Part shown: positions 15,833-29,620 of the stretch, one piece after another
Layout: every line of letters begins with the position of its first letter
How positions within the stretch are numbered: position 1 is the first letter of the stretch
From: Pandoraea apista
Lineage (GTDB): Bacteria > Pseudomonadota > Gammaproteobacteria > Burkholderiales > Burkholderiaceae
Reading direction: 5' to 3'
Assembly: GCF_001465595.2 (NCBI RefSeq)
Contig: NZ_CP013481.2
Location: 4,092,001 to 4,156,000 of the forward strand
Length of the DNA stretch: 64,000 bases
Notes under the pieces: model-generated
The model's input: the letters and a program-made list of their open reading frames with translations, nothing else
Database searches by the model: none
What the model was told of the DNA's origin: nothing
Program-made: the position numbers and the translations under genes

Positions 15833-15853
15833 AATACTAAGGAATTCTTAGTG
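15833..15853. promoter_or_regulatory. operator-like palindrome between the secreted-protein operon and the XRE gene
   Basis: Arms ACTAAG and CTTAGT around GAATT (15836-15852) form a perfect 17-bp interrupted palindrome. It is 50 bp upstream of the secreted-protein start and 48 bp before the XRE start, the expected place for an XRE operator. The core GGAATTCTTA recurs, inverted, in the palindrome at 9401-9420. Confidence 0.5.
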
Positions 15854-15900
15854 TAGCAAATATCGTCAACGCCCAGCATGTTTTCCTTTCGGGGAAGAAC

Positions 15901-16212
15901 ATGTCCGTATTCGCGAAACGCTTGAAGGAAGCGAGGAAGGCCGCAGGTCTATCGCAGGAGAAGCTCGGGGTACTCGCCGGCATTGACGAAATGTCCGCCA
16001 GCGCCCGCATGAATCAGTATGAGCGCGGCAAGCACGCCCCTGACTATTCGATGGTCGAGCGCATTGCCGCCAACTTGAATCTTCCGGTCACTTATTTTTT
16101 CTCGGCTGACGACTCAGAAGCGAAATTGCTGGTCGCTTATCATCGGCTGCGTGACGAAGACAAGGATCACATCCTTTCCCAAGCTCTGGAGATGATCCGC
16201 ACTGACAAATGA
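15901..16212 (+). CDS. XRE-family helix-turn-helix regulator
   Basis: 103 residues from an ATG with a GGGGAAG ribosome site. Standard Cro/CI HTH at residues 4-62 (RLKEARKAAGLSQEKLGVLA opens it; NQYERGKHAPDYSMVERIA is the recognition part), then a C-terminal helix pair likely for dimerisation. Single-domain regulators of this size often control neighbouring small operons. It is divergent from the coupled secreted-protein pair, with a palindrome midway, so local repression is the simple model. Confidence 0.88.
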   Translation: MSVFAKRLKEARKAAGLSQEKLGVLAGIDEMSASARMNQYERGKHAPDYSMVERIAANLNLPVTYFFSADDSEAKLLVAYHRLRDEDKDHILSQALEMIRTDK

Positions 16213-16290
16213 TCGTGGAGTACACGAATTCGGTGGGGTAAGGTGGTCAGCGCCTTGATAGTCATTTTGTAAGTCACTGACGCACAAAAC

Positions 16291-16317
16291 AAAAAAGCCC
16301 TTGAATTTCAAGGGCTT
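16291..16317 (-). terminator. intrinsic terminator of tRNA-Ser
   Basis: On the minus strand, an 11-bp self-complementary stretch with arms AAGCCCTTGAA and TTCAAGGGCTT is followed by a T-run (A-run at 16291-16296 on the plus strand), 12 bp beyond the encoded CCA of the tRNA. Confidence 0.85.
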
Positions 16318-16328
16318 AATTGTTTGCT

Positions 16329-16419
16329 TGGCGGAGAGGGTGGGATTCGAACCCACGATACGGTATAACCGTATACCGGATTTCGAGTCCGGCGCATTCG
16401 ACCACTCTGCCACCTCTCC
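16329..16419 (-). tRNA. tRNA-Ser (anticodon CGA)
   Basis: 91 nt including an encoded CCA. Acceptor arms GGAGAGG (16413-16419) and CCTCTCC (16333-16339) pair fully with discriminator G. The anticodon loop CTCGAAA sits between CCGGA and TCCGG, giving CGA (16383-16385), which reads UCG. A long variable arm (TATACGGTTATACCGTA) is typical of tRNA-Ser. TTCGAAT is the T-loop. A terminator follows. Confidence 0.97.
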
Positions 16420-16522
16420 AAGCGTTCTTTCTGCTTTGGTTCGCTGCCTGAGTGGCCTCAAGCAGCGAGAAAGAGATTATAGCCGAATTTCTTCCGCTGC
16501 CAACCCCTTTTTACTAAATTTT

Positions 16523-17929
<1,407 letters not shown>

Positions 17930-17990
17930 TTACCAAACGCGCACCGCGTTTTCGTCATTTGGCGCGTTTGCGATGTCCGCGACGTCGGCG

Positions 17991-19397
17991 TCAGGTCGCC
18001 TCGTCGTCGGAAGGCTCAGCCGGCGGATTCCTGCCGGAAGACGTGGCGCTCGCCCCGGACGGCTTCATCGACGCATCGGGCTTACGCCCCTTGGCATTTG
18101 CCCGCCGCCACTCGGCGTCGAGCGATTTCAGCCAACTCAGCTTTTCCCCAATCTTGCCCTCCAGACCCCGCGGCACCGGACGGTACCAATGCTGAGCCCG
18201 CAAATCGTCGGGGAAATACGTCTCGCCCGCCGCGTAAGCATCGGGCTCGTCGTGTGCATAGCGATACTCGTGGCCGTAGCCGAGTTCCTTCATCAGCTTC
18301 GTCGGTGCATTGCGCAAATGAATCGGCACTGCCCGTGACTTGTCCTTGCCGACGAAAGCCCGCGCCTGGTTGTAAGCGTTGTAACCCGCGTTCGACTTCG
18401 GCGCCGACGCGAGATACAAAATAGCCTGCGCAAGTGCCAGTTCCCCCTCGGGAGTTCCGAGACGCTCGTAGGTCTCAGCCGCGTCGAGTGCGATACGTGC
18501 CGCGCGCGGGTCGGCGAGGCCAATATCCTCCCACGCCATCCGGACAATCCGGCGCGCCAGATACCGCGGATCGGCACCGCCATCGAGCATGCGGCAAAAC
18601 CAGTACAGCGCACCGTCCGGCGAGCTGCCGCGCACCGACTTGTGAAGCGCACTGATCTGGTCGTAAAACGCATCGCCGCCCTTGTCGAAGCGTCGCAGAT
18701 TCTCGGCAAGTACACTGGCAAGCAACGCGTCGTCGATCGTATCCAGACCTTGCGACGTTGCCGCCTGCGCGACGATTTCCACATTGTTGAGCAGTTTGCG
18801 GCCGTCGCCATCCGCCGAGTCGATCAGACCTTGTCGTGCCTCGTCGGTGAAACCGATATCGTTCAGTTCGCGCGACGCCCGCGTGATCATCTCGCCAAGC
18901 TCTTCGTCGTTCAGGCTCTTGAGCACATAAACGGCCGCGCGCGAGAGCAATGCCCCGTTCACCTCGAACGACGGATTTTCCGTCGTCGCGCCAACGAAAA
19001 TGAATAACCCCGACTCGACGTGCGGCAAGAAAGCGTCCTGCTGTGCCTTGTTGAAGCGGTGCACTTCGTCAACAAACACCAGCGTCTGCTTTCCTTGCGC
19101 GCGCTGAATCTGTGCCGCCTCGACAGCATCGCGAATGTCCTTCACGCCCGAAAGCACGGCGGACAATGCAATGAAGTACGCCTTGAAGGCGTCTGCCATC
19201 AGGCGCGCCAGCGTCGTCTTGCCCACGCCCGGCGGCCCCCACAGAATCATCGAGTGCGGACGTCCGGCCTCAAACGCCACACGCAAAGGTTTCCCCTTGC
19301 CCAGCAAGTGGCGCTGGCCAATTACGTCGTCGATGGTATGGGGGCGCAGGCGCTCGGCCAAAGGCACCGAAGCCGACAGCGGGGTGTCGTCTGGCAT
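17991..19397 (-). CDS. rarA: replication-associated recombination protein A (AAA+ ATPase)
   Basis: 468 residues from the chosen ATG at 19397 ([10 protein letters not shown]); an in-frame ATG at 19457 would add 20 residues, and neither start has a strong ribosome site. Walker A is [11 protein letters not shown], Walker [11 protein letters not shown], sensor 1 [10 protein letters not shown]; the C-terminal MgsA/WRNIP1 region ([20 protein letters not shown], then [20 protein letters not shown] in two blocks) is complete. The protein acts at stalled forks and loads or unloads recombination factors. It follows lolA closely, as in other beta- and gammaproteobacteria (ftsK-lolA-rarA-serS). Confidence 0.95.
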   Translation of the reverse strand: MPDDTPLSASVPLAERLRPHTIDDVIGQRHLLGKGKPLRVAFEAGRPHSMILWGPPGVGKTTLARLMADAFKAYFIALSAVLSGVKDIRDAVEAAQIQRAQGKQTLVFVDEVHRFNKAQQDAFLPHVESGLFIFVGATTENPSFEVNGALLSRAAVYVLKSLNDEELGEMITRASRELNDIGFTDEARQGLIDSADGDGRKLLNNVEIVAQAATSQGLDTIDDALLASVLAENLRRFDKGGDAFYDQISALHKSVRGSSPDGALYWFCRMLDGGADPRYLARRIVRMAWEDIGLADPRAARIALDAAETYERLGTPEGELALAQAILYLASAPKSNAGYNAYNQARAFVGKDKSRAVPIHLRNAPTKLMKELGYGHEYRYAHDEPDAYAAGETYFPDDLRAQHWYRPVPRGLEGKIGEKLSWLKSLDAEWRRANAKGRKPDASMKPSGASATSSGRNPPAEPSDDEAT

Positions 19398-19520
19398 GTT
19401 CTCAAGCAGCGCGGCCGGGGAGTCCCCGGCCGCATTCGGATAATCAGATGGCCCCATTATGCCAGCCCGCCGGCAGGGCCGTGAGCAAAGCGCATTCAAG
19501 GCATTGGGGACAAGTCACGC

Positions 19521-20171
19521 TCAACCCTTGATCAGGTCGGCCCCCTTGGGCATCGTGAACTTGAAGTGGTCCGCCGACATGGGCGGATTCTTCTGAATCT
19601 TGTCGAACGTCAGCAACGTGACATTGCCGAACGCATCGTAGAGTTCCATCGCCGCCAGATTGCCATCGCGAAAGCCAATGCCCACGCGCTGGAATTGCGT
19701 ATCCTGCGACTTCGGCTTCAACTCTACCCAGTCGATACCGTTCTTCACGCCGGCATCCTTGAGCGTGAAATTCTTCTCGATGTCGTTGCTGCCGAACAGA
19801 ATCGCCGCAGGACTCGCGCCCAGCGAGGTGCCCAGCTTACGCTCGGTCACCTGATTCAGATCCTTGTCGTAGATATAGAGCGTTTCGCCATCGGCCTGCA
19901 ACAACTGGTCGTAAGGCTTGACGTAACGCCAGATGAAGCGGCCCGGGCGCGAGAATTCGAACGTCCCCGACGCCGAGTTCGTCACCTTCATGGCACCGTC
20001 CTGCTGCCCCTTGACCTGCTTTTGCTCGAACTCGCCCCGCGCCGACTTCACCTGCGCCGCAAATGCCTTGAGCTGCGCCGTGCCGCTTGCATACGCCGGC
20101 GCAACCAGCGCCGCCAGCGTTACGCCAACGGCCCCCGCGATCAGCGGCAAGCCTCGCTTGAATCCCAGCAT
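19521..20171 (-). CDS. lolA: periplasmic lipoprotein carrier LolA
   Basis: 216 residues with a signal peptide (cleavage near APAYASG). The mature protein shows the LolA pattern: [40 protein letters not shown], then [13 protein letters not shown]. LolA takes outer-membrane lipoproteins from the LolCDE complex and passes them to LolB. It begins 5 bp after the ftsK stop, so the two are co-transcribed in the ftsK-lolA-rarA order. Confidence 0.95.
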   Translation of the reverse strand: MLGFKRGLPLIAGAVGVTLAALVAPAYASGTAQLKAFAAQVKSARGEFEQKQVKGQQDGAMKVTNSASGTFEFSRPGRFIWRYVKPYDQLLQADGETLYIYDKDLNQVTERKLGTSLGASPAAILFGSNDIEKNFTLKDAGVKNGIDWVELKPKSQDTQFQRVGIGFRDGNLAAMELYDAFGNVTLLTFDKIQKNPPMSADHFKFTMPKGADLIKG

Positions 20172-20176
20172 GTTCC

Positions 20177-22498
20177 TTATTCTCCTTCGCGATTCGGCAC
20201 CAGAATTTCCCGGTTGCCATTACTCGCCATTGCCGACACCACGCCGGATTGTTCCATCTGTTCGAGCAGGCGCGCCGCCCGGTTGTAGCCGATGCGCAAA
20301 TGCCGCTGTACCAGCGAGATCGACGCACGGCGCTGCTTGAGCACCACCGCCACCGCCTGATCGTACAGAGGATCGGACTCGCCTCCGCCCTCGCCAGTTC
20401 CACCGGCGGCGCCGTCCACGCCGCCGTCCTCACCTTCGACAGCGCCGTCCAGCAACCCTTCGACGTAGTTGGCTTCGCCCTGCTCCCTGAGCCGCTCGAC
20501 CACGCGATGCACTTCGTCATCGGCCACGAACGCGCCGTGAACACGCAACGGCAGCCCGGTGCCCGGCGGCATGTAGAGCATGTCGCCCATGCCCAGCAAC
20601 GTTTCCGCACCTTGCTGATCGAGAATGGTGCGCGAGTCGATCTTCGACGACACCTGAAACGCCACACGCGTCGGCACGTTCGCCTTGATCAGCCCCGTAA
20701 TGACGTCGACCGACGGACGCTGCGTGGCCAGAATCAAGTGAATCCCCGCCGCACGCGCCTTCTGCGCGATACGCGCGATCAATTCTTCGACCTTCTTGCC
20801 GACCACCATCATCAGGTCGGCCAACTCGTCGATCACGACCACGATGTACGGCAGACGCTGCAACGGCTCCGGCGCCTCGGGCGTGAGCGAGAACGGATTC
20901 GGAATGTGCTCTTCGCGCTTCGCAGCGTCGTCGATCTTGTTGTTGTACCCGGCAAGATTGCGCACACCGAGCTTGCTCATCAGCTTGTAGCGGCGCTCCA
21001 TCTCGGCCACCACCCAGTTCAACGCATGGCCGGCCTGACGCATATCGGTCACCACCGGACACAGCAGATGCTGAATGCCCTCGTACATGCTCATTTCGAG
21101 CATCTTCGGATCGATCAGGATCAGCCGGACCTGCTCGGCCGTCGCCTTGTAGAGCAGCGACAGAATCATGGCGTTGATCCCGACCGACTTACCCGAGCCG
21201 GTGGTACCGGCCACCAGCAAGTGCGGCATCTTCGCCAGATCGGCCACGACCGGCTTGCCGCCGATGTCCTTACCCAGCGCCAGCGTCAGCAACGACGAAG
21301 AATCGTTGTAGACCTCCGAACCCAGAATCTCGGTCAGACGCACGGTCTGACGGCGCGGATTCGGCAACTCCAACCCCATGAAATTCTTGCCCGGGATGGT
21401 CTCGACCACACGAATCGACACCAGCGAGAGCGAGCGCGCCAGATCCTTCGCCAGATTGACGATCTGACTGCCCTTCACGCCCGTTGCCGGTTCGATCTCA
21501 TATCGGGTAATGACAGGCCCGGGATACGCCGCCACGACATTCACTTCGACGCCGAAGTCCTTGAGCTTCTTCTCAATGAGGCGCGACGTGAACTCGAGCG
21601 TTTCTCCCGAAACTGTCTCCTGCACCGGCGGTGCCGGATCGAGCAGCGCCAACGGCGGAAGAATGGAGTCAGGCAGATCGGCGAAGAGCGGCGCCTGCTT
21701 TTCCTTCTCCACACGCTCGCTCTTGGGCACGACCTTGACCGGCGGCACGATCTGCACAGGCTCGTGAACTTCCGTGCGCACCCGGTTCTGCACCACCGCG
21801 CCCTCACGCGCGATGGCCGCCTCTTCACCCAGCCGCCGGTCCCGGCGCGCCTCACGGCGGCGGCGGATCACGGTGCCGGTATCGAGAATCAGCGCGCCGA
21901 GCTTTTCGGCGGCGGACAGCCACGAGAAATGGAACAGCAGCGACAGCCCGAAGGCAAAGATGAGCAGCAACGCCAGCGTGCCGCCCGTAAAGCCGAGCGC
22001 ATGCTGGAAGAAACCACCAACGGTCTCACCGATCACGCCGCCCGAGGCTCGCGGCAATTGGGCCTTGAGACGGTAAAGACGCAGGGATTCGATACCGGCG
22101 CTCGAGAGCAGCACCATCAGGGACGAGACGATCTCCACCCAGCCGCCGCTGGCGAGACGCTCGCGCAGCGGGGGCGCTTCGCGCTTGGCCGAGATACGGC
22201 GGTAGCCCGAAATCACGCGACGGCCGATAAAGACCACCAGCCAGTAGGCGGACAGACCGAGCATGAGCAGCAGCATGTCGGCCACCCAAGCGCCGACGCG
22301 CCCCGCCCAGTTGGCGATGCGCTCCACGTGCGCCGCATGCGTCCAGCTGGGGTCCAGACGGCTGTATGAGAACAACGCCATCAACAGGAACACCATCAGC
22401 GCGACCTGCGCCATCCAGCGGATTTCATGGAAAAGGTGCGTCACCCGGTTGGGCAACGACGATCCGGCACCAGCAGAGTAGGAAGATTTCGTCGTCAT
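20177..22498 (-). CDS. ftsK: DNA translocase FtsK (SpoIIIE family)
   Basis: 773 residues from the ATG at 22498; upstream in-frame ATGs at 22552 and 22561 are less likely. Four N-terminal membrane helices ([67 protein letters not shown]), a linker, then the motor: Walker [12 protein letters not shown], Walker [13 protein letters not shown] and the RecA-like core. The C-terminal ~65 residues are the winged-helix gamma domain that reads KOPS sequences ([20 protein letters not shown]). It pumps DNA through the septum and activates XerCD at dif. Confidence 0.95.
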   Translation of the reverse strand: MTTKSSYSAGAGSSLPNRVTHLFHEIRWMAQVALMVFLLMALFSYSRLDPSWTHAAHVERIANWAGRVGAWVADMLLLMLGLSAYWLVVFIGRRVISGYRRISAKREAPPLRERLASGGWVEIVSSLMVLLSSAGIESLRLYRLKAQLPRASGGVIGETVGGFFQHALGFTGGTLALLLIFAFGLSLLFHFSWLSAAEKLGALILDTGTVIRRRREARRDRRLGEEAAIAREGAVVQNRVRTEVHEPVQIVPPVKVVPKSERVEKEKQAPLFADLPDSILPPLALLDPAPPVQETVSGETLEFTSRLIEKKLKDFGVEVNVVAAYPGPVITRYEIEPATGVKGSQIVNLAKDLARSLSLVSIRVVETIPGKNFMGLELPNPRRQTVRLTEILGSEVYNDSSSLLTLALGKDIGGKPVVADLAKMPHLLVAGTTGSGKSVGINAMILSLLYKATAEQVRLILIDPKMLEMSMYEGIQHLLCPVVTDMRQAGHALNWVVAEMERRYKLMSKLGVRNLAGYNNKIDDAAKREEHIPNPFSLTPEAPEPLQRLPYIVVVIDELADLMMVVGKKVEELIARIAQKARAAGIHLILATQRPSVDVITGLIKANVPTRVAFQVSSKIDSRTILDQQGAETLLGMGDMLYMPPGTGLPLRVHGAFVADDEVHRVVERLREQGEANYVEGLLDGAVEGEDGGVDGAAGGTGEGGGESDPLYDQAVAVVLKQRRASISLVQRHLRIGYNRAARLLEQMEQSGVVSAMASNGNREILVPNREGE

Positions 22499-23870
<1,372 letters not shown>

Positions 23871-23968
23871 TCGCTGAGCGCCCGGCTGCGGCGCCCTCGC
23901 TGTGTGAGTTTTCATGCAGCGGCGGCGCCGTTGTCGTCTGCCCCTCCAACGTCCTTGTTCGCACGACC

Positions 23969-24646
23969 ATGAGCAAGAAGCCCCCCAAACTCAGCCTCGG
24001 CGACCTCGCCAGCCTGCGTGACACGCTCGCCAGGGAAACGGCAGCCCGCGAAGCCGAACGCCTCGCCGCCGCCAAACGTGCCGCGCAAGCCAAGCGCGAT
24101 GCGAACGTGTTCCGCGATAGCGTCGGCGACATCGCTCCGTTGTCCCACAAGGGCGCGACCAATCGCGTGGAGCATCCGCGCCAGCCGCCCGAGCCTGTCG
24201 CGCGTCAGACTCAGGAAGACGAAGCGGCTGTCCTGTTCGAATCGCTGTCGGATGAATTCGATCCCGAAGCGCTGCTCGACACCGACGATCGATTGTCGTA
24301 TCGCCGCCCCGGGATCAGCCACGACGCCGTGCTAAAACTCCAACGCGGGGAATGGGTCGTGCAGGCGCAGATCGACCTGCACGGCATGCGTCGCGACGAA
24401 GCGCGCGAAGCCCTCTCCGCCTTCCTGCACGACGCCGTGAAGCGCGGTCTGCGCTGCGTGCGCGTGATTCATGGCAAAGGCCTCGGCTCGGTGAATCGCG
24501 AACCGGTGCTCAAGGACAAAGTGCGCGGCTGGCTGGCCCAGAAGAACGAAGTGCTGGCATGGGCGCAAGCACAAGGACGCGACGGCGGGGGTGGCGCGCT
24601 GGTAGTATTGCTCCAGGCTGCGCAGACGAAGGCGACGCGCCGGTAG
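23969..24646 (+). CDS. Smr-domain (MutS2 C-terminal-like) nuclease/DNA-binding protein
   Basis: 225 residues. A charged, alanine-rich N-terminal helix (LASLRDTLARETAAREAERL) precedes a linker with the conserved SYRRPGI motif (as LSYRRPGIS). The Smr domain spans about residues 130-215: QIDLHGMRRDEAREAL (LDLHGx motif), VRVIHGKG (HGKG), and WLAQKNEVLAWAQAQGRDGG. It matches the SmrA/SmrB (YfcN-type) group; E. coli SmrB cleaves mRNA at collided ribosomes. The ATG at 23969 begins the conserved part. Confidence 0.88.
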   Translation: MSKKPPKLSLGDLASLRDTLARETAAREAERLAAAKRAAQAKRDANVFRDSVGDIAPLSHKGATNRVEHPRQPPEPVARQTQEDEAAVLFESLSDEFDPEALLDTDDRLSYRRPGISHDAVLKLQRGEWVVQAQIDLHGMRRDEAREALSAFLHDAVKRGLRCVRVIHGKGLGSVNREPVLKDKVRGWLAQKNEVLAWAQAQGRDGGGGALVVLLQAAQTKATRR

Positions 24647-24755
24647 TTCCCCTTGCCCGGGGCGGCACATAGCATCGCGATATCGTCTCGGCCTGCGCGT
24701 CCTGATACCGCCAGTTCTCCCGCAGATCACGACGTTTCACTGACAGGATTCGCCG

Positions 24756-25388
24756 ATGATTCACGAGATGAGCGCCCAACTGCATACGATACTGGCCGTC
24801 ATGGAGGCCATTGCCGTATTGTCGTGCGCGATCTCAGGTTTCGCCGAAGCCCGCAAGCAGCACCTCGACCCGGTCGGCGCGTTCGTGCTGGCCTTCGCCA
24901 CCGCCTTTGGCGGCGGCACGCTACGCGACGTGCTGCTCGACCACCGCCCCTTCTACTGGGTACAGCACCAGTGGTACACGGTCATCATTCTCATACTCTC
25001 GCTATCGACGTCCGGCGTGTTACGGCTCGTCTCGCGCGTGGCCACGGAGCGCGTGCTGCTCATTACGGATGCGATCGGTCTGGGGTTCTTCAGCGCGTCC
25101 GGCACGTCGCTGGCGTTGCAGACCGATATGTCGGCGTTCATGTCAGTGATGATGGGCGTGATCACTGGTGTGGGCGGCGGAGTCATGCGCGACATCCTCT
25201 GCAATGAAGTGCCCCTCGTGTTGCGAGATACGCGCCCCTATGCGGTGTGTGCTTTCATCGGCGGCTGGATCTACATCGCCCTGACCTACGCCGACCTCGA
25301 TCCCGTCTACACCTTGTCGATCAGCGCATTCTCCGTCATTTTCGTACGCCTGATCACCGTCGCCTTCGACGTACGGCTCAAAACCTGA
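24756..25388 (+). CDS. trimeric intracellular cation (TRIC)/UPF0126 channel family membrane protein
   Basis: 210 residues with seven hydrophobic helices. The two repeated modules carry the glycine motifs of the family: AFGGGTLRDVLL in the first half and GVGGGVMRDILC in the second. It is homologous to E. coli YadS/YicG. Prokaryotic TRIC homologues form trimeric monovalent-cation channels; the physiological role in bacteria is unclear, and YicG-type members have been linked to glycine uptake. It stands alone between the Smr gene and convergent glnB. Confidence 0.9.
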   Translation: MIHEMSAQLHTILAVMEAIAVLSCAISGFAEARKQHLDPVGAFVLAFATAFGGGTLRDVLLDHRPFYWVQHQWYTVIILILSLSTSGVLRLVSRVATERVLLITDAIGLGFFSASGTSLALQTDMSAFMSVMMGVITGVGGGVMRDILCNEVPLVLRDTRPYAVCAFIGGWIYIALTYADLDPVYTLSISAFSVIFVRLITVAFDVRLKT

Positions 25389-25412
25389 CGCCACGATAAG
25401 TGCCTCGGCATG

Positions 25413-25441
25413 TGCATCGATAAATGCATCGATGAGCATCG
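25413..25441 (+). repeat. short 12-bp tandem repeat after the TRIC gene
   Basis: TGCATCGAT occurs at 25413-25421 and 25425-25433 and a diverged copy (AGCATCGGT) follows at 25436, all 11-12 bp apart. It lies in the convergent gap before glnB. No function is apparent. Confidence 0.5.
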
Positions 25442-25453
25442 GTAAACGTCGAA

Positions 25454-25482
25454 GGGCGACGCTGCTTACGCAGCCGCCGCCC
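25454..25482. terminator. hairpin between convergent TRIC and glnB genes
   Basis: GGGCG-AC-GCTGC, loop TTAC, GCAGC-CGC-CGCCC: a ten-pair interrupted stem without a T-tract, in the gap between the two stops. A possible bidirectional, Rho-assisted terminator. Confidence 0.35.
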
Positions 25483-25561
25483 TCGTCAGTACTTTGACCC
25501 TTCGATCATTCGAGCCTTCGCCCGCCCGCCGCCACGCTCGGCAGCGCCGCCCGAACCGGCC

Positions 25562-25945
<384 letters not shown>

Positions 25946-26023
25946 CTATTGTACCGGGCCGGCAACGGCACGCCGATGACAGTCCGCAGCGCCCCGTTCC
26001 CGGCAGCCTCCGCCCGATTTCGC

Positions 26024-28129
26024 TCAGGCGTGGGGGTCGTCCGGCACCGTGTCCAGATCTGCGAGCCACACCACCGACTCCGAATCGCTGGGTGCACGCC
26101 AGTCGCCGCGCGGCGAAAGCGAGCCGCCCGTGCCGACCTTCGGCGCGTTCGGAATACACGACCGCTTGAACTGACTCGTGCGGAAGAATCGGTCCAGGAA
26201 AATCCGCAGGTTGCGTTTGATCGCGACCAGATCGTACTCGTTGCGGGCGAGGTGCCCTTCGTCGGGCCAGCGGCCCGCCGACGCATCGTGCCAGGCACTC
26301 CACGAGAGAAACGCCACCTTGCGCGGGGCGTAACCGAAACGCAACGTGTAATAGAGATTGAAGTCCTGCAACGCGTACGGCCCGATGAAATGCTCGGTGC
26401 GCTGCTCGGGCGCGCCATTGGCCTTGCCGGGCACCAGTTCCGGGCTGATCTCCGTTTCGAGAATATCGATGAGGACGTTGCGGCGCGCCCCGGCGTCCCG
26501 CCCCCCTTTGACCGGAGAAGCCTTCGACGATGCGGCGCCACCCAGCTGCCCGGTCTCGGCCACCCATCGCACGAGGTGCATGATGAGTGTCTTGGGCACA
26601 CTGGCGTTCACGTTGTAGTGAGACATATGGTCGCCCACGCCGTACGTGCACCAGCCCAGCGCCAACTCGCTGAGGTCGCCCGTGCCGATGACGATCGCGC
26701 CCAGGTGATTCGCCAGACGGAACAGATGATTGGTACGCTCGCCCGCCTGCACGTTCTCGAACGTGACGTCGTAGACTTCTTCGCCCTTCGCGAACGGGTG
26801 ATCGAGGTCTTTCAGCATCTGCATGCAACTCGGGCGAATGTCGATCTCCCGCGCCGTGCACCCGACCGCGTCCATCAACTCGCGCGCCTGACGCAACGTA
26901 CGCTCGCTCGTAGCGAAGCCCGGCATGGTGTACGCCAGAATGTTGATGCGCGGCAAACCGAGACGATCCATGACCTTCGCGCACACGAGCAACGCATGCG
27001 TGGAGTCGAGACCGCCGGACACACCGATCACAACCTTCTGAATCTTCGACGACGCCAGACGCTGCATCAGCGCCTGCACCTGAATGTTGTAGACCTCGTG
27101 GCAACGCTCGTCGCGCCGGCGCGGGTCCGAAGGCACATACGGGAACCGTTCGACATTGCGCGCAAGCGGCAACGCTGCGTCGCGCGGCAGGGCCACATCG
27201 ACCTTGATTGTGCGAAAGCGCGCCACCTCGTCGGCATGGCGGCGCACCGAAACGCCAAAGGTCGTCTGATGCATGCGCTCGCGCGCCAGACGCTCCAGAT
27301 CGACGTCCGCATAAATCAGATGCGACTCGCTGGCAAAGCGCGCCGACTCGGCCAGCATGTCGCCGTTCTCATAGATGAGTGCCTGTCCATCCCATGCGAG
27401 GTCAGTCGTCGATTCGCCTTGCCCGGCCGACGTGTATAGGTACGCCGCGAGGCATCGTGCCGACTGTTGACCGACCAGTTGATGACGATACGCCGACTTG
27501 CCCACCACTACGTTCGACGCCGATAGATTGACGAGGACGGTCGCACCGGCCAGCGCCGCAAACGACGACGGCGGCACCGGCACCCAGACGTCTTCGCAGA
27601 TCTCGCAGTGAAAGCGCAGCAGCGGCTGGTCGACGGCTTCGAAGATGAGCGAGCCGAACGGTACATCGTCGCCAAGCAAGGTCACGGTATCGACGCCAGC
27701 GTCGTCGGCAGCATTGAACTGCCGCGCCTCGTAGAACTCGCTGTAGTTCGGCAGGTATGTCTTGGGAACGACGCCATGAATGCGTCCGCGCGCCACGACC
27801 ACGGCGCAGTTGAACAGGCGCTGCTGCACGCGCACCGGCATGCCCACAATCAGCGCAGCCCCCAACTCGCGGCTTGCCGCCACGATGTCGGCCAGCGCCA
27901 CGTTGCAGGCGTCGAGCAGGGCGCGCTGCTGGAACAGGTCTTCGCAGCTATAGGCCGGAATGCCCAGTTCGGGGAAGGCGACGAGTACCGCCCCCGCGGC
28001 ATCGGCTTGCCTGGCAAGCGCGATGGTCTGTGCGGCGTTGTAGACGGGGTCGGCCACGCGGCACTGCGGCACCCCGACGGCTACACGCGCGAAATCGTGG
28101 TTATAGAGATTGAGAAATCGGTTGGTCAT
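26024..28129 (-). CDS. nadE: glutamine-dependent NAD(+) synthetase
   Basis: 701 residues from [13 protein letters not shown] (ATG at 28129; an ATG at 28144 would add five residues). The N-terminal nitrilase-type glutaminase has Glu in [15 protein letters not shown], Lys in [13 protein letters not shown] and Cys in [11 protein letters not shown]. The C-terminal synthetase has the ATP-pyrophosphatase loop [14 protein letters not shown] and [12 protein letters not shown]. It amidates deamido-NAD with glutamine-derived ammonia in the last step of NAD synthesis. Confidence 0.96.
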   Translation of the reverse strand: MTNRFLNLYNHDFARVAVGVPQCRVADPVYNAAQTIALARQADAAGAVLVAFPELGIPAYSCEDLFQQRALLDACNVALADIVAASRELGAALIVGMPVRVQQRLFNCAVVVARGRIHGVVPKTYLPNYSEFYEARQFNAADDAGVDTVTLLGDDVPFGSLIFEAVDQPLLRFHCEICEDVWVPVPPSSFAALAGATVLVNLSASNVVVGKSAYRHQLVGQQSARCLAAYLYTSAGQGESTTDLAWDGQALIYENGDMLAESARFASESHLIYADVDLERLARERMHQTTFGVSVRRHADEVARFRTIKVDVALPRDAALPLARNVERFPYVPSDPRRRDERCHEVYNIQVQALMQRLASSKIQKVVIGVSGGLDSTHALLVCAKVMDRLGLPRINILAYTMPGFATSERTLRQARELMDAVGCTAREIDIRPSCMQMLKDLDHPFAKGEEVYDVTFENVQAGERTNHLFRLANHLGAIVIGTGDLSELALGWCTYGVGDHMSHYNVNASVPKTLIMHLVRWVAETGQLGGAASSKASPVKGGRDAGARRNVLIDILETEISPELVPGKANGAPEQRTEHFIGPYALQDFNLYYTLRFGYAPRKVAFLSWSAWHDASAGRWPDEGHLARNEYDLVAIKRNLRIFLDRFFRTSQFKRSCIPNAPKVGTGGSLSPRGDWRAPSDSESVVWLADLDTVPDDPHA

Positions 28130-28307
28130 GTCGGCGGCTACCATGCATCGCCCATGTGCCGTGGCGTCGGCAGGCGATGCCCCCGAGGGCTGGCGCCCGC
28201 CCGGCGCGAGCGGCGGACGTTAGATTCGTCAGTATATTACGCGAGGCCCCGCCGTGCCGGGGGCTTGCGCGTGATGCGGCGACGCCGGCAGCACGTCGAT
28301 CGTAGCG

Positions 28308-29444
28308 TCAGGACACCGGGCGTTTGAACGGGGTATGCGCTTCCAGCTCGCCGATATGCGCTTCCATCGCCGACGTCTCCGAATCGAGAAACTCGGCAAT
28401 GGCGTCGGCAAAGCGCTGATCCGCAATCCAGTGCGCCGACCACGTGGGGGTGGGCAGCAAACCGCGCGACATCTTGTGCACGCCCTGTGCCCCGCCCTCG
28501 AAACTGCGCAGCCCATGCGCGATGCAATACTCGATGCCCTGCGCGTAGCACGTCTCGAAGTGCATGCCGGAGACGAAGTCCGTCGTGCCCCAATATCGCC
28601 CGTACATCGTGTCGCCACTCACCACGTTGAGCGCGCACGCCAGCGGCGCGTCGTCACGCTCGGCGACCACGAGCAGCAGTGCATCCGGCATGGCGGCATG
28701 CACCTGAGCGAAGAAAGCGCGGCTCAGATACGGCGCATTCCAGTGCTCGCGGTACGTGTTTTCATAGCATTGATAGAAGAAATCGAGCGCCGCGTCGTCA
28801 ATCTCGGCGCCGCGCAGCCATCGGTAGCTCACCCCGGCCTCGCGCACACGCCGACGGTCCTGCCTGAGCTTCTTGCGCTTTTCCTGGTTCATCTGCGCGA
28901 GGAAGTCGTCGAACGTGGCAAAGCCCGGATTCTCCCAGTGAAACTGCACGCCCTCGCGCAGCAGGTAGCCGGCCTCTGTCAGCGCCGCCAGATCGTCTTC
29001 ATGGGTGAACAACACATGGATCGACGACAACTCGAGCTGCTTTGCGAAGGCAATCGCCCCCCGGGCGAGCGCTACCCGGTCGGCGTGCGTGCGCGCCAGC
29101 AGGCGCGGGCCCGTGACCGGCGAAAACGGCACGGCGCATAGCAGCTTCGGGTAATAGTCCAGACCGTGGCGCGCAAACGCATCGGCCCACGCATGATCGA
29201 AAACGTATTCGCCGCGCGAGTGCGATTTGACGTAAAGCGGCATGGCGCCCACGAGCACGTCGCCGGCGTGCATGAGCAAATAAGCCGGCTGCCAGCCAGT
29301 GCGCTTCGATGCGCACCCGCTCGTATGCATGGCATGCAGGAATGCGTGCTTCACGAAGGGGTTGCTGCCCGCGAGGGCATCCCACGCATTGGCCGGCACC
29401 CCTTCAAGCGATTGCACTACACGAATGACTACGTCGCTGCTCAC
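28308..29444 (-). CDS. FemAB/GNAT-like N-acyltransferase (DUF482, PF04339 type)
   Basis: 378 residues beginning at a GTG (29444) that has a GAGGTG ribosome site seven bases upstream; this start removes a Cys/Ala-rich non-conserved leader. Typical elements: NPFVKHAFLHAMHTSG, ARHGLDYYPKLLCAVPFSPV, then GPRLLA, FHWENPGFATFDDFLAQM, KRKKLRQDRR and GRYWGTTDFVSGMHFETCYY-like ending. The family has two GNAT folds and resembles peptidoglycan branching enzymes, but its substrate is unknown. Cytosolic, no membrane segment. It is divergent from the NAD(P)H oxidoreductase gene. Confidence 0.85.
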   Translation of the reverse strand: MSSDVVIRVVQSLEGVPANAWDALAGSNPFVKHAFLHAMHTSGCASKRTGWQPAYLLMHAGDVLVGAMPLYVKSHSRGEYVFDHAWADAFARHGLDYYPKLLCAVPFSPVTGPRLLARTHADRVALARGAIAFAKQLELSSIHVLFTHEDDLAALTEAGYLLREGVQFHWENPGFATFDDFLAQMNQEKRKKLRQDRRRVREAGVSYRWLRGAEIDDAALDFFYQCYENTYREHWNAPYLSRAFFAQVHAAMPDALLLVVAERDDAPLACALNVVSGDTMYGRYWGTTDFVSGMHFETCYAQGIEYCIAHGLRSFEGGAQGVHKMSRGLLPTPTWSAHWIADQRFADAIAEFLDSETSAMEAHIGELEAHTPFKRPVS

Positions 29445-29566
29445 ATCACACCTCGTTTGCCAATCAACGGCCGCCGCACGGCACCCGCCGGCGCAACACC
29501 CTGCCACTGGCCGACATTGTCGCCGAACTCGACGCTGCCTTCAGGCAACCGATGCAACAAAACACA

Positions 29567-29599
29567 ACCTACCAAAAGTAAGTTACCATTGGTAGGTTA
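29567..29599. promoter_or_regulatory. inverted-repeat operator in front of the quinone reductase/TetR operon
   Basis: Arms AACCTACCAA (29567-29576) and TTGGTAGGTT (29590-29599) are exact inverse complements with a 13-bp spacer. The right arm also forms a compact TACCATTGGTA palindrome (29586-29596). The site ends 21 bp before the ATG at 29621, over the expected promoter. The TetR gene downstream is the likely binder. Confidence 0.7.
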
Positions 29600-29620
29600 T
29601 TTATTAAGGAGCCAGTTGTC

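Noticed and set aside
16329..16419. tRNA-Ser as the integration site of the accessory segment
   Set aside because: I found no direct repeat of the tRNA 3' end (GGTTCGAATCCCACC) on the far side of the segment and no integrase gene.
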